Origin: an uncultured Bacillota bacterium
Lineage (GTDB): Bacteria > Bacillota_I > Bacilli_A > RF39 > UBA660
DNA length: 57,314 nucleotides
NCBI GenBank assembly: GCA_946540075.1
Contig: CAMNHZ010000001.1
Span: 1 to 57,314 of the forward strand
Direction of reading: 5' to 3'
Shown: positions 33,152 to 42,588 of the stretch, one piece after another
Position numbering within the stretch: the stretch's first letter is position 1
Layout: each line of letters starts with the position of its first letter
Notes under the pieces: generated by a model
Seen by the model: the letters and a program-made list of their open reading frames with translations, nothing else
What the model was told of the DNA's origin: nothing
The model's database searches: none
Translations under genes and position numbers: made by a program

Positions 33152-35101
33152 ATGTTTAAACTTAATGCATCATTTAAACCTAGCGGAGATCAACCAAAAG
33201 CAATAAAAGAATTGGTAGAAAATATAAAAACGGGAAAAAAAGAACAAGTGTTATTGGGAGTAACTGGGTCAGGTAAAACATTTACAATGGCAAATGTAAT
33301 AAAAGAAATAAACAAACCAACATTAATTTTGGCACATAACAAAACACTTGCAGGTCAATTATATGCAGAATTTAAGGAATTATTTCCCAACAATCATGTA
33401 TGTTATTTTGTATCATATTATGATTACTATCAACCAGAAGCATATGTTGCAAAAACAGATACATATATAGAAAAAGATGCATCTATAAATGATGAAATAG
33501 ATGAACTTAGACATTATGCTACTTCATCATTACTTAATTATGATGATGTTATAGTAGTCGCATCAGTATCATGTATTTATGGTATTGGGGAGATAGAAGA
33601 ATATGAAAAAAAGGTATTAACCCTAAGTGTTGGTGATGAAATCGACAGGGATTTAGTTTTAGAAAAATTAGTGGAGATGCTTTATGAAAGAAATAATATC
33701 GATTTAAAACGTGGTACTTTTAGAGTTCGTGGTGATGTATTGGAGATTATTCCGATTAGTCAACATGGAAAAGGTATCAGAATTGAGTTTTTCGGTGATG
33801 AAATAGATCGAATTAATGAGTTCGATACTTTAACAGGAACTATTCTATCATCTAAGAATGTTATTAGTATTTTCCCTGCTAGCCACTTTGTTACAAGTGA
33901 AGATAAATTAAAAGTTGCTATAAAAAATATTCGAAAAGAATTAGACGAACGATTAAAGTATTTTAAAGATAATAATAAATTGTTGGAATATCAAAGACTA
34001 CAAGAAAGAACTAATTATGATTTGGAAATGTTGGAGGAAACAGGATTTTGTAGAGGAGTAGAGAATTATTCTAGACAAATAGCATTAAAAGAGGCAGGAG
34101 CTACTCCAACAACTTTATTAGACTTTTTTAATAAAGATTTTCTATTATTTATTGATGAATCTCATGTAACATTACCACAAGTACGAGGAATGTTTAATGG
34201 AGATCAAGCAAGAAAAAAAGTTTTAGTTGACTATGGATTTAGACTTCCAAGTGCGATGGATAATCGACCATTAAAATTTGATGAGTTTAAATCTAAACTC
34301 GATAATGTTATATATGTTTCTGCTACTCCAGGTGATTATGAACTTGATAAATGCAATCATGAATACGTAGAACAAGTAATACGACCTACAGGATTATTAG
34401 ATCCTAAAATACAAGTGCGCTCTTCAAAAGGCCAAATAGATGATTTAGTAGAAGAAATACATAAGAGAATTAATAGAAATGAAAGAGTTCTAATAACTAC
34501 ATTAACAATTAGAATGTCAGAAGAGCTAACTACATATTTAAAGAAAATTGATATAAAAGTGGCGTATTTACATAATGAAATAAAAACATTGGAACGTCTT
34601 CGTATTGTAAGAGATTTAAGACTTGGTAAGTATGATGTTGTAGTAGGTATTAATCTTTTAAGAGAAGGTATAGATATTCCAGAGGTAAGTCTTATTGCTA
34701 TAATGGATGCAGACAAACAAGGATTTTTAAGAAGTACAAGAAGTTTAATTCAAACAATAGGAAGAGCTGCTAGAAATGCCAACGGTGAGGTAATAATGTA
34801 TGCTGATACGATAAGTGATTCAATGAAAGAAGCAATCGAAGAAACACAAAGAAGACGTAGTATTCAAGAAGAATATAATAAAAAACATAATATCGTACCT
34901 AAGACTATAGTAAAAGAAATAAGGGAAGTAGTATCGAACGCAGGTAAAGAAGAAAAAACAGAAACAAGAATGACAAAAGAGGAAAGAAAACAATTAATAG
35001 TAAAAGTAGAAAATGAAATGAAAGAAGCAGCTAAAAATTTAGACTTCGAACGTGCAATGGAATTGCGTGATATTTTATATGAATTAAAGAGTGATATGTA
35101 A
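33152..35101 (+). CDS. uvrB: excinuclease ABC subunit B
   Basis: DNA-damage-verifying helicase of nucleotide excision repair. 649 residues. Walker A GVTGSGKT (about 39-46), the beta-hairpin region YYDYYQPEAYV (about 90-100), DESH box, INLLREGIDIPEV and QTIGRAARN are all present. The C-terminal UVR motif includes EMKEAAKNLDFERAMELRD, the UvrA/UvrC contact. GAAAGGAG lies before the ATG. uvrA, normally next door, is absent, and a radical SAM gene overlaps the stop codon instead. Confidence 0.97.
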   Translation: MFKLNASFKPSGDQPKAIKELVENIKTGKKEQVLLGVTGSGKTFTMANVIKEINKPTLILAHNKTLAGQLYAEFKELFPNNHVCYFVSYYDYYQPEAYVAKTDTYIEKDASINDEIDELRHYATSSLLNYDDVIVVASVSCIYGIGEIEEYEKKVLTLSVGDEIDRDLVLEKLVEMLYERNNIDLKRGTFRVRGDVLEIIPISQHGKGIRIEFFGDEIDRINEFDTLTGTILSSKNVISIFPASHFVTSEDKLKVAIKNIRKELDERLKYFKDNNKLLEYQRLQERTNYDLEMLEETGFCRGVENYSRQIALKEAGATPTTLLDFFNKDFLLFIDESHVTLPQVRGMFNGDQARKKVLVDYGFRLPSAMDNRPLKFDEFKSKLDNVIYVSATPGDYELDKCNHEYVEQVIRPTGLLDPKIQVRSSKGQIDDLVEEIHKRINRNERVLITTLTIRMSEELTTYLKKIDIKVAYLHNEIKTLERLRIVRDLRLGKYDVVVGINLLREGIDIPEVSLIAIMDADKQGFLRSTRSLIQTIGRAARNANGEVIMYADTISDSMKEAIEETQRRRSIQEEYNKKHNIVPKTIVKEIREVVSNAGKEEKTETRMTKEERKQLIVKVENEMKEAAKNLDFERAMELRDILYELKSDM

Positions 35102-35946
35102 TGAAAAGATTCAAGAGAATTTATGTAGAAATAACAAATATTTGTAATATGAATTGTGATTTTTGTTCAAAGACCAATCGAATAAAAAAAGAAATGAGTG
35201 TTCCAGAGTTTTCACATGTTTTAGATGAAATAAAGGAATATACCGATTATATATATATTCATGTAAAAGGAGAACCTTTATTACACTCTAATTTAGATCG
35301 AATATTAGATTTGTGTACAAAGAACAATATAAAAGTAAATATCACAACAAATGGCACAATGTTATATAAAAAATTAGATATAATATTAAAAAATAACTGT
35401 GTTAGACAGATTAATATATCGTTGCACAGTTTTGATGGAAAAGAAGATAATTATATAGATAATCTTATGGAAGCGGTATCTAAACTTACTAAAAAAGGTG
35501 TATATATTGTATATAGATTTTGGACATTAAAAGATAATAAATTATCATTATCTAATAAAAAATTATTAGATAAAATTGAAAACCATTACAAATTAGATAA
35601 TAAAATGCATAAAATTATTTTAGAAAAAGAAAATATAAGAATAGATAATAATACATATATAAACAAAGGAAAAGAATTTTGTTGGCCAACATTGAATAAT
35701 GGAATATATAGTGAAAAAGGGACTTGTATTGGTCTTAAAAATCAAATTGCTATTTTGTCGGATGGTACAATAGTCCCTTGTTGTTTGGATGCTGAAGGTA
35801 TCATAAGTTTGGGAAATATATTTCAAGATAGTTTTAAAAATATTGTAAATTCTAAAGAAGTAGATAGTATTATTAATGGTTTTAATAATAATAAAAAAAT
35901 AAAAGAGTTATGTAAGCATTGTAATTTTTATGAGACTTTTAAATAA
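35101..35946 (+). CDS. radical SAM/SPASM-like protein, function unknown
   Basis: 281 residues with the C-x3-C-x2-C motif CNMNCDFC (about 15-22) and KGEPLLH as the GGE-type motif. The C-terminal part has additional cysteines in SPASM-like order (FCWP, TCIGL, VPCCLD, LCKHC), suggesting auxiliary Fe-S clusters. Such enzymes often modify peptides or proteins. Its ATG overlaps the uvrB stop by one base, so the two are co-translated. No small precursor peptide gene is visible next to it. Substrate unknown. Confidence 0.85.
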   Translation: MKRFKRIYVEITNICNMNCDFCSKTNRIKKEMSVPEFSHVLDEIKEYTDYIYIHVKGEPLLHSNLDRILDLCTKNNIKVNITTNGTMLYKKLDIILKNNCVRQINISLHSFDGKEDNYIDNLMEAVSKLTKKGVYIVYRFWTLKDNKLSLSNKKLLDKIENHYKLDNKMHKIILEKENIRIDNNTYINKGKEFCWPTLNNGIYSEKGTCIGLKNQIAILSDGTIVPCCLDAEGIISLGNIFQDSFKNIVNSKEVDSIINGFNNNKKIKELCKHCNFYETFK

Positions 35947-35966
35947 ATATCTGAGTTAATAGTACA

Positions 35967-35995
35967 TTGTTTATTATTTCTTTTTTTGTTATAAT
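35967..35995 (+). promoter_or_regulatory. promoter of the yvlD-like gene and lgt
   Basis: TTGTTT (35967-35972), 17-bp spacer, TATAAT (35990-35995), about 20 bp before the preferred GTG start. Confidence 0.75.
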
Positions 35996-36015
35996 TATAT
36001 ACGGAGATGAATGAA

Positions 36016-36417
36016 GTGAATTATGCTAAGAAAAAGAAACCTTTATTAAGTTTTATTGATTGGTTAGTGCATATGATTGCATATGGATTAATTTTAATTT
36101 TAACATCATATATATTTAAAAAGACAGTATATATACAATCATGGATGTGGGGATTTGTAGCAGCTGTTATAATATATTTACTTAATAAAACAGTGAAACC
36201 ATTAGTGTTTTGGTTAACACTACCAATTACAGGGTTAACTTTCGGGTTATTTTATATTTTTATAAATGTAGCTACTTTAAAATTGGTGCAATATATAACT
36301 ATTAATCATTTTATAATAACTGGATATATTATGCCTTTTATTGTTGCTTGTTTTATATCTATAATGAATATTTTGATTGATGAATTAGTAATAAATAAAT
36401 TTAAAAAGAGAGGTTGA
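36016..36417 (+). CDS. YvlD/PF04020-type small membrane protein (phage-holin-4-like)
   Basis: About 133 residues with four hydrophobic segments and a basic end (KFKKRG), matching the YvlD family (named holin superfamily IV but found as a chromosomal gene). Its function is not settled. In B. subtilis yvlD precedes hprK and lgt; here lgt follows directly, hprK being absent. GTG 36016 is chosen because GGAG lies 9 bases before it and the promoter predicts an RNA start near 36002. ATG 36007 touches the GGAG. Confidence 0.7.
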   Translation: MNYAKKKKPLLSFIDWLVHMIAYGLILILTSYIFKKTVYIQSWMWGFVAAVIIYLLNKTVKPLVFWLTLPITGLTFGLFYIFINVATLKLVQYITINHFIITGYIMPFIVACFISIMNILIDELVINKFKKRG

Positions 36418-36421
36418 GAAT

Positions 36422-37237
36422 GTGAATCCTATATTATTTCAAATTGGTCCAATTGTAATATATTGGTATTCTTTGATGATATTTATCGCACTCTTTGTAG
36501 GAGGATCTCTAGCTTTAAAAGAGTGTAAAAAATGGAAAATAGAAGAAGATACTATAATCGATATGTTCTTTTATTTAATTCCTATATCAATAATTGGTGC
36601 TAGATTGTATTTTGTTTTATTTCATTATAGTTATTATAGTAAAAATTTACTTGATATTATTAAAATATGGGAAGGCGGACTTGCAATACATGGTGGTATG
36701 ATTGCAGGATTAGCTTGGATTGTTTATTATACAAAGAAGTATAAGATTAATACTATTAGAATGTTAGATATCATTGTTACGAGTTTGATAATTGGTCAGG
36801 CAATTGGTAGATGGGGAAATTTCATGAATCAAGAAGCATATGGATCAGTAACAACTTTAGGCGTGTTAAAAGGACTACATATTCCTAAGTTTATTATTGA
36901 TGGTATGCTAATTGGTGGTAAATATCATCATCCAACATTTTTGTATGAATCAATATGGTGTATTATCGGATTTGTTTTATTAATAGTTTGGAGAAATCGT
37001 AAATATACCAAACTTGGAAGTACAACCGCATTATACTTAATTTGGTATGGAATAGGAAGATTCTTAATAGAGTCTTTACGTACCGATAGTTTGATGTTAG
37101 GTAATTTTAAAATGGCTCAAATAGTATCAATTATAATGGTAGTTTTAGGAGTAGTAATATTCCGTTTAATTAATAAAACTTCAAAATTTGATAATCTATA
37201 TAATAATGTAAAATTACAGATAAGAGATAACAAATAA
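36422..37237 (+). CDS. lgt: prolipoprotein diacylglyceryl transferase
   Basis: Attaches diacylglycerol to the lipobox Cys of lipoproteins, such as the YidC of this window. 271 residues with about seven membrane segments. The Lgt signature is GQAIGRWGNFMNQEAYG (about 132-148), and HGGMIAG (about 86-92) holds the essential His. Start codon GTG, five bases after the preceding gene, with AGAGG upstream. A terminator overlaps the stop. Confidence 0.95.
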   Translation: MNPILFQIGPIVIYWYSLMIFIALFVGGSLALKECKKWKIEEDTIIDMFFYLIPISIIGARLYFVLFHYSYYSKNLLDIIKIWEGGLAIHGGMIAGLAWIVYYTKKYKINTIRMLDIIVTSLIIGQAIGRWGNFMNQEAYGSVTTLGVLKGLHIPKFIIDGMLIGGKYHHPTFLYESIWCIIGFVLLIVWRNRKYTKLGSTTALYLIWYGIGRFLIESLRTDSLMLGNFKMAQIVSIIMVVLGVVIFRLINKTSKFDNLYNNVKLQIRDNK

Positions 37238-37250
37238 TTTGTTGTCTTTT
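37226..37250 (+). terminator. intrinsic terminator after lgt
   Basis: GATAACAA / TTGTTGTC stem (one G-U), 5-base loop, TTTT. It overlaps the lgt stop. Confidence 0.65.
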
Positions 37251-37306
37251 CTTGTTTTATGAGGCAAAATATAGTATATTATTATAAGTAGAAAAGGAGG
37301 TATATT

Positions 37307-38233
37307 ATGTCATTTACAAGTTCTGTTAAATTAGAAGTTAGTAAAATAGAAAATACACCTCCAGAGTACATATCTGAGTTATCAGCTATATTTAAAAATA
37401 TTGCAGTAATTGAAGATGATGTTAAAGTAACTACTGAAAATTCAAATGTCGCACGAAGAATATTTAATTTAATAAAGAATATTTATGGTGTTAATCCAAG
37501 TGTAACAGTACGACGTGGTTACAACTTTAATAAGAATTATATTTATATAATTGAATTTAAGAATAATAAAGAACTGGTGTTAGAAAATTTAGATATAATA
37601 AAAAACGGAATAATAAATGAAATACCAAGTGATTATATTATCGGAGATGAAAATCTATTAAAATCATATTTAAGAGGATTATTTTTAGCATGTGGAAGTA
37701 TAAATGATCCTAAAAAATCTAGATATCATTTAGAATTTGTCGTTGATACAGAAAATTATGCTAGATATGTAAGTAAATTACTAAATAGATTAGATTTAAA
37801 TAGTAAGTATTTAAAACGTGATAATAAATATATGATTTATGTTAAAGAATCCGAGAAAATAAGTGATTTTTTAAAAGTAATAGGCGCAACAAATGCAGTA
37901 ATGTATTTTGAAAATATTCGTGCCTATCGTGATCAAAAAAATATGACAAACAGATTAAACAATTGTGAACAAGCTAATGTTGATAAGATGATAGAAACAG
38001 CTAATAATCAACTAAAGGATATAAAACTAATAAAAGAAGAAGGTTTGTTAGATGTTCTTGATGAAAAGTTAAAAGTAGTCGCAATTTATCGTGAAAAATA
38101 TCCAGAAACATCTTTAAAAGATTTAAGCTCAATAATTACAATTGAAACAGGTGATTCTATAACTAAATCAGGATTACATCACCGTTTAAAAAAAATACAT
38201 GAAATTGCGAATCGCATCAGAAAAAAAGATTAA
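37307..38233 (+). CDS. whiA: WhiA, LAGLIDADG-derived DNA-binding protein
   Basis: Conserved Gram-positive regulator linked to cell division, chromosome segregation and sporulation. 308 residues. The N-terminus MSFTSSVKLEVSK and YLRGLFLACGSINDPKK (degenerate LAGLIDADG, about 120-136) are diagnostic. The C-terminal helix-turn-helix contains LKVVAIYREKYPETSLKDL and KSGLHHRLKKI. AAGGAGG lies before the ATG. rapZ and yvcK, its usual upstream partners, are absent. Confidence 0.95.
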   Translation: MSFTSSVKLEVSKIENTPPEYISELSAIFKNIAVIEDDVKVTTENSNVARRIFNLIKNIYGVNPSVTVRRGYNFNKNYIYIIEFKNNKELVLENLDIIKNGIINEIPSDYIIGDENLLKSYLRGLFLACGSINDPKKSRYHLEFVVDTENYARYVSKLLNRLDLNSKYLKRDNKYMIYVKESEKISDFLKVIGATNAVMYFENIRAYRDQKNMTNRLNNCEQANVDKMIETANNQLKDIKLIKEEGLLDVLDEKLKVVAIYREKYPETSLKDLSSIITIETGDSITKSGLHHRLKKIHEIANRIRKKD

Positions 38234-38349
38234 TTTTAATATTTCAAAAATATAGTAGTATTGTCTATAAGAAATAAAAAATATGGATATAGTAATCGGT
38301 AAAGACATATTAGTAAATTTATAGTATAATTATATATGCGAGGTGAAAC

Positions 38350-39324
38350 ATGGAAAGTATATTTAATGATGTAAAAAAAATAATGAATAAGTATGATACT
38401 ATTGTTTTGACAGGTCATAAAAATATTGATTTAGATGCATTAGGGGCTTGTTTGGGATTCTATCGAATGGCTCATCACTTAAAAAAAGAAGTATATATAT
38501 ATTTAGAGGATAATATAGCATTAAAGTCAACAAGAAGAGCTTTGAAAAGACTTAAAAAGAATAATATAAGTATTAGTTTTATTAAAAAAGAACAAGTAAA
38601 AAATTTAAATTTATCTAAAACATTACTTATAGTGTTGGATTTACATCAAAAAAATATGCTTGATTATCCTGAATTAGTAGATTTAATAGAAAATAAAATG
38701 GTTATAGATCATCATATTAAAAATAAAGATGTTATATCAAATACAAAATTAACTTATATAAATTCAAAACTTTCTAGTATGGTTGAATTTGTTGTATATT
38801 TTCTTGGATATTATAATTTGAGTGTTCATCCAGTAATAGCTACTATAATGCTTACAGGAATGGAAATAGATACTAATAGTTATAATATTAAGACAAGTTA
38901 TAAAACATATGAAGCAGCAGCAAAATTATCTTTAATGGGCGCTAATAATATAGATAAACAATCTCTTCTTCAAGAAAAAATTGAAGATTATATAGAGAGA
39001 ATAAATTTATTAAAAACAAGTTATATGATTAATTCTAATATGGCTATGTGTATTGTTCCAACTGACAAATTTTGTAATAAAATAGATTTAGCTATTATAG
39101 CAGAAAAATTGTTAGAATTTGATAAAGTAGAAGCGTCATTCGCTCTTGGATATACAGAAGAAAATGTAGTTAATATTAGTTCTCGATCATTAGGTAGAAT
39201 TAATGTTCAAAAGATTATGAATAAATTAGGTGGAGGCGGACACGCAAGTGAAGCAGCCGCCGAAATAACTGATATGGAATTAAACGAAGTAAAAGAAAAA
39301 ATAATAGAAATAGTAAACAGGTGA
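38350..39324 (+). CDS. DHH/DHHA1 phosphoesterase, GdpP core without sensor domains
   Basis: The order DHH-gene, rplI, dnaB equals yybT(gdpP)-rplI-dnaC of B. subtilis. GdpP hydrolyses cyclic di-AMP. The catalytic motifs are visible: HKNIDLDALGA near residue 22, VLDLHQ, VIDHHIKN near 118 and the DHHA1 motif GGGGHASEAA near 298. At 324 residues it has only the DHH-DHHA1 half. The two membrane helices, PAS and GGDEF domains of full GdpP (about 650 residues) are missing, so it should be cytoplasmic. Activity on c-di-AMP or pApA is inferred. GAGGTG lies before the ATG. Confidence 0.85.
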   Translation: MESIFNDVKKIMNKYDTIVLTGHKNIDLDALGACLGFYRMAHHLKKEVYIYLEDNIALKSTRRALKRLKKNNISISFIKKEQVKNLNLSKTLLIVLDLHQKNMLDYPELVDLIENKMVIDHHIKNKDVISNTKLTYINSKLSSMVEFVVYFLGYYNLSVHPVIATIMLTGMEIDTNSYNIKTSYKTYEAAAKLSLMGANNIDKQSLLQEKIEDYIERINLLKTSYMINSNMAMCIVPTDKFCNKIDLAIIAEKLLEFDKVEASFALGYTEENVVNISSRSLGRINVQKIMNKLGGGGHASEAAAEITDMELNEVKEKIIEIVNR

Positions 39325-39328
39325 TGTT

Positions 39329-39775
39329 ATGAAAGTTATTTTTACAAAAGATTTAAAAGGTCAAGGTAAAAAAGGTCAAATAAAAGAAGTAAAAGATGGA
39401 TATGGTATGAATTTTTTGATAAAAAATAATTATGCTGTTCAAGCTACTCCATCAAATTTAAAACACTTAAATACTGAAAATAAAAAAGCAGAAAAGATTT
39501 TTAATGAATTAATTAAAAAATGTGAATTAGAAAAAGAAAAAATAGAAAGATTAACTTTAAAATTTCCTGTAAAAACAGGAACAGGAGATAGAGTGTTTGG
39601 AAGTGTTAGCCCAAAACAAATTGCTAACGAGTTAAAAAAGCTTGGTTATGATATTGATAAAAGAAAAGTAACAATGAAAGAAAGTATTACTTCATTGGGA
39701 ATTCATAATGTCGATATTGAATTACATAAACAAGTAATAGCCAAGTTGAAAGTACATTTAATTAAAGAAAAGTAG
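39329..39775 (+). CDS. rplI: 50S ribosomal protein L9
   Basis: Large-subunit protein. 148 residues. The N-terminal signature is MKVIFTKDLKGQGKKGQIKE with VKDGYGMNFLIKNNYA, followed by a long helix and a C-terminal domain containing RVFGSVSPKQIA. It starts 4 bases after the DHH gene and ends next to dnaB, so all three are one unit. Confidence 0.97.
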   Translation: MKVIFTKDLKGQGKKGQIKEVKDGYGMNFLIKNNYAVQATPSNLKHLNTENKKAEKIFNELIKKCELEKEKIERLTLKFPVKTGTGDRVFGSVSPKQIANELKKLGYDIDKRKVTMKESITSLGIHNVDIELHKQVIAKLKVHLIKEK

Positions 39776-39784
39776 GTGAATAAT

Positions 39785-41128
39785 ATGCAAGAACGAGTTC
39801 TACCACATGATTTAGGTGCAGAAAAATCAGTATTAGGGTCAATGTTTTTATCTAAGTATGCACTTCAAAAATGTTTAGAAAATTTACAAGAATCAATGTT
39901 TTATTTGGATGCACATAGTAAAATATTTGGAGCTTTAGTATCTTTAAGTGAAAATGGTTCTCCTATTGATATTACTACTGTTACATCATATCTTGATGAT
40001 AAAAAGAATTTAAAAAGTATCGGTGGAGTTGAGTATCTTGCTGAAGTTATAAATGCCGTTCCAACTGCAGCTAATGTAGATGAATATATTAAGATTGTTG
40101 AAGAAAAAGCAATATTAAGGAGATTAATTGAAGAGGCAACTACTATAGCAACAGAGGGTTATACATCTACTACAAGTGTTTCTGATATACTTGATGATGC
40201 TGAAAAAAGGATGCTTAGTGTAGTTAAAACGCGAAAAGGAACTGAATTTAGAACCATTCAAGATGTTTTGTATAAAACTCAGTCAGATTTAGAGAAATTA
40301 GCAGAACTAAAGGGTGAAATCACTGGTATTCCAACAGGATTTTATGATTTGGATAAAATAACAACAGGATTTCACAAGAATGAACTTATTATTATTGCAG
40401 CTCGTCCTGCTATGGGTAAAACTGCGTTTGCACTTAATCTAGCTACAAATATGGCGATAAACGCTAAGAAGACAGTAGCAGTATTTAATATGGAAATGGG
40501 CGCAGAACAACTTGCAAGTCGTATGTTATCATCAGTTGGTCAAATAGAAGGATATAAACTATCAACAGGTAGACTGGAACATAGTGATTGGAAAAGAGTA
40601 AATGAGGCAATAAGTAGACTTGCTGATACAAAACTATATATAGATGATACTCCAGGTATGACAATCAGCGAAATTCGTGCTAAATGTCGTAGATTGGCAG
40701 CGAGTGATGCTGGACTTGATATAGTGATAATTGATTACTTGCAATTAATTAATGGTTCAGCAAAATATGCAGGACAAAGACAACAAGAAATTGCAGAGAT
40801 ATCACGTGCACTAAAAACAATGGCTATGGAATTAGAAATACCAGTAATCGCACTTGCTCAGTTATCTCGTAGTGTAGAAACAAGAGATGATAAACGACCA
40901 ATTTTAAGTGATTTAAGAGAATCAGGTTCTATTGAACAGGATGCTGACATTGTTGCCTTCTTATATCGTGATGATTATTATAATAAAGATGCAGCAATAG
41001 ACAAAGATACAAGTAAAAGTGAATTTATTATTAGAAAACACCGTAGTGGACCAACCGCAACAATAGATCTAATATTTAAAAGAAATACTAGTACATTTGT
41101 TAATTTTATAAATCAAGAAGAAAGTTAG
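39785..41128 (+). CDS. dnaB: replicative DNA helicase DnaB (DnaC of B. subtilis)
   Basis: Hexameric helicase at the fork. The N-terminal domain starts PHDLGAEKSVLGSMF. The RecA-like domain has Walker A RPAMGKTAFAL (about 209-219), NMEMGAEQLASR, IIDYLQLI (Walker B) and LRESGSIEQDADIV. About 447 residues. ATG 39785 has AGGTG six bases upstream; GTG 39776 does not. It lies beyond rplI as in B. subtilis. The loader genes dnaI and dnaD are not in the window. Confidence 0.96.
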   Translation: MQERVLPHDLGAEKSVLGSMFLSKYALQKCLENLQESMFYLDAHSKIFGALVSLSENGSPIDITTVTSYLDDKKNLKSIGGVEYLAEVINAVPTAANVDEYIKIVEEKAILRRLIEEATTIATEGYTSTTSVSDILDDAEKRMLSVVKTRKGTEFRTIQDVLYKTQSDLEKLAELKGEITGIPTGFYDLDKITTGFHKNELIIIAARPAMGKTAFALNLATNMAINAKKTVAVFNMEMGAEQLASRMLSSVGQIEGYKLSTGRLEHSDWKRVNEAISRLADTKLYIDDTPGMTISEIRAKCRRLAASDAGLDIVIIDYLQLINGSAKYAGQRQQEIAEISRALKTMAMELEIPVIALAQLSRSVETRDDKRPILSDLRESGSIEQDADIVAFLYRDDYYNKDAAIDKDTSKSEFIIRKHRSGPTATIDLIFKRNTSTFVNFINQEES

Positions 41129-41135
41129 GTGGATA

Positions 41136-42587
41136 ATGAAAAAGGTTAAAATACTTATATTATTTTTTGTTCTAAGTATATCATCATTATCAGTTGGATT
41201 TACCTTTAAAACTAATAAAGTTCCAAATAATTATTATCAAGTATATTTAGATAATAAAGTATTAGGAGTTATAAAATCTAAGAAAAAGTTAGAAGATTAT
41301 ATTGATAAACGTGGAGATTATTATAAGAAAAAATATAAAGTTAAAAAAGTATATGCTCCAAATGGAATAGAAATAAAGAAATTAGTAACGTATAATGATA
41401 AAGTTTTATCAGTAAGAGAAGTATATAAAAAAATAGAAAAGAAAAAACCTTTTACAATAAGAGGATACAAATTTGAAATTAAAGATGGAAAAAAGAAAAA
41501 TACTATATATACGACAAGAGAGTCAATATTTAAAGATTCTGTAACAGATACTATTAAAACATTTGTAGGAACAGATAGTTATGAAAAATACAAGAATAAG
41601 ACTCAAGGAAAAATAAATACAACAGGTAGAATTATAGAGAATATATATTTAGATAATGATATTTCAATAAAAAGTGACAATATTTCAGTAGAAGAGAAAA
41701 TATATACTGATAAGACAAGTCTTACAAACTATTTATTGTATGGTTCAAATACCAATAAAAAGACATATACAATTGATACAGGTGATACTATTGAAACTGT
41801 TGCTTTTAAAAACAAGGTTAGTACTGAAGAATTTTTAATTTCTAATCCTAGTTTTAATAGTGCTAATAGTTTATTATTCCCAGGACAACAAGTAGTTATT
41901 GAGGAAACAAATCCCCAAATAAAAGTTGTAGTAGAAGAACACGTAGTTCAAGATGTAAAAAGTTCTTATAAAACTGAAATAAAATATAATTCTAGTATAG
42001 TAAGAGGGGACGAAAAAGTAATACAAGAAGGTGTTGATGGACTTGAACGTGTTACACAAGAAGAAAAGAGAGTTAATGGTACATTGGTATATGTAGATCC
42101 TAAATCTAAACAAGAATTAACTCCGTCAGTCTCAAAGATAATTGAAAAAGGAGACAAGTATGTTCCAACAGTAGGAAGTAAATCTAACTGGGCATGGCCA
42201 ACAAATAGTGGATATACAATAAGTTCTGGTTATGTTTATCGTATTAATCCAGTAAGTGGATCACGTGAAATACATGCTGCTATTGATATATCAGGAACAG
42301 GTTATGGATCACCAATTTATGCTGTCACTAATGGAGTAGTATCAGAATCTTCATATCGTTATCAAGATGGTAATTATGTATGCATCAATCATAATAATGG
42401 ATATTATACATGTTATGCTCATATGGCAAGAAAAGCAGTTGCAGCAGGACAAACAGTAGATAGAGGACAGATAATTGGATATGTAGGTCAATCAGGATGG
42501 GCAACAGGGCCACATCTTCACTATGAAGTATGGATAGGAAAACCATGGAGCGGAGGACATAGAATTAATCCTCAAACAATGTATTAA
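41136..42587 (+). CDS. M23 peptidoglycan endopeptidase with LysM and G5 domains
   Basis: Secreted wall hydrolase of 483 residues. It has an N-terminal signal or anchor helix (about 4-25), a basic region, a LysM motif (YTIDTGDTIETVAFKN, about 208-253), a G5-type domain (KTEIKYNSSIVRG to LVYVDPKSK, about 277-325) and a C-terminal M23 domain. The zinc ligands appear complete: HAAID (H-x3-D), and HLH in GPHLHYEVW near the end. It starts 8 bases after dnaB and ends next to walJ, the place where B. subtilis has the walRKHI genes. Confidence 0.9.
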   Translation: MKKVKILILFFVLSISSLSVGFTFKTNKVPNNYYQVYLDNKVLGVIKSKKKLEDYIDKRGDYYKKKYKVKKVYAPNGIEIKKLVTYNDKVLSVREVYKKIEKKKPFTIRGYKFEIKDGKKKNTIYTTRESIFKDSVTDTIKTFVGTDSYEKYKNKTQGKINTTGRIIENIYLDNDISIKSDNISVEEKIYTDKTSLTNYLLYGSNTNKKTYTIDTGDTIETVAFKNKVSTEEFLISNPSFNSANSLLFPGQQVVIEETNPQIKVVVEEHVVQDVKSSYKTEIKYNSSIVRGDEKVIQEGVDGLERVTQEEKRVNGTLVYVDPKSKQELTPSVSKIIEKGDKYVPTVGSKSNWAWPTNSGYTISSGYVYRINPVSGSREIHAAIDISGTGYGSPIYAVTNGVVSESSYRYQDGNYVCINHNNGYYTCYAHMARKAVAAGQTVDRGQIIGYVGQSGWATGPHLHYEVWIGKPWSGGHRINPQTMY

Positions 42588-42588
42588 T

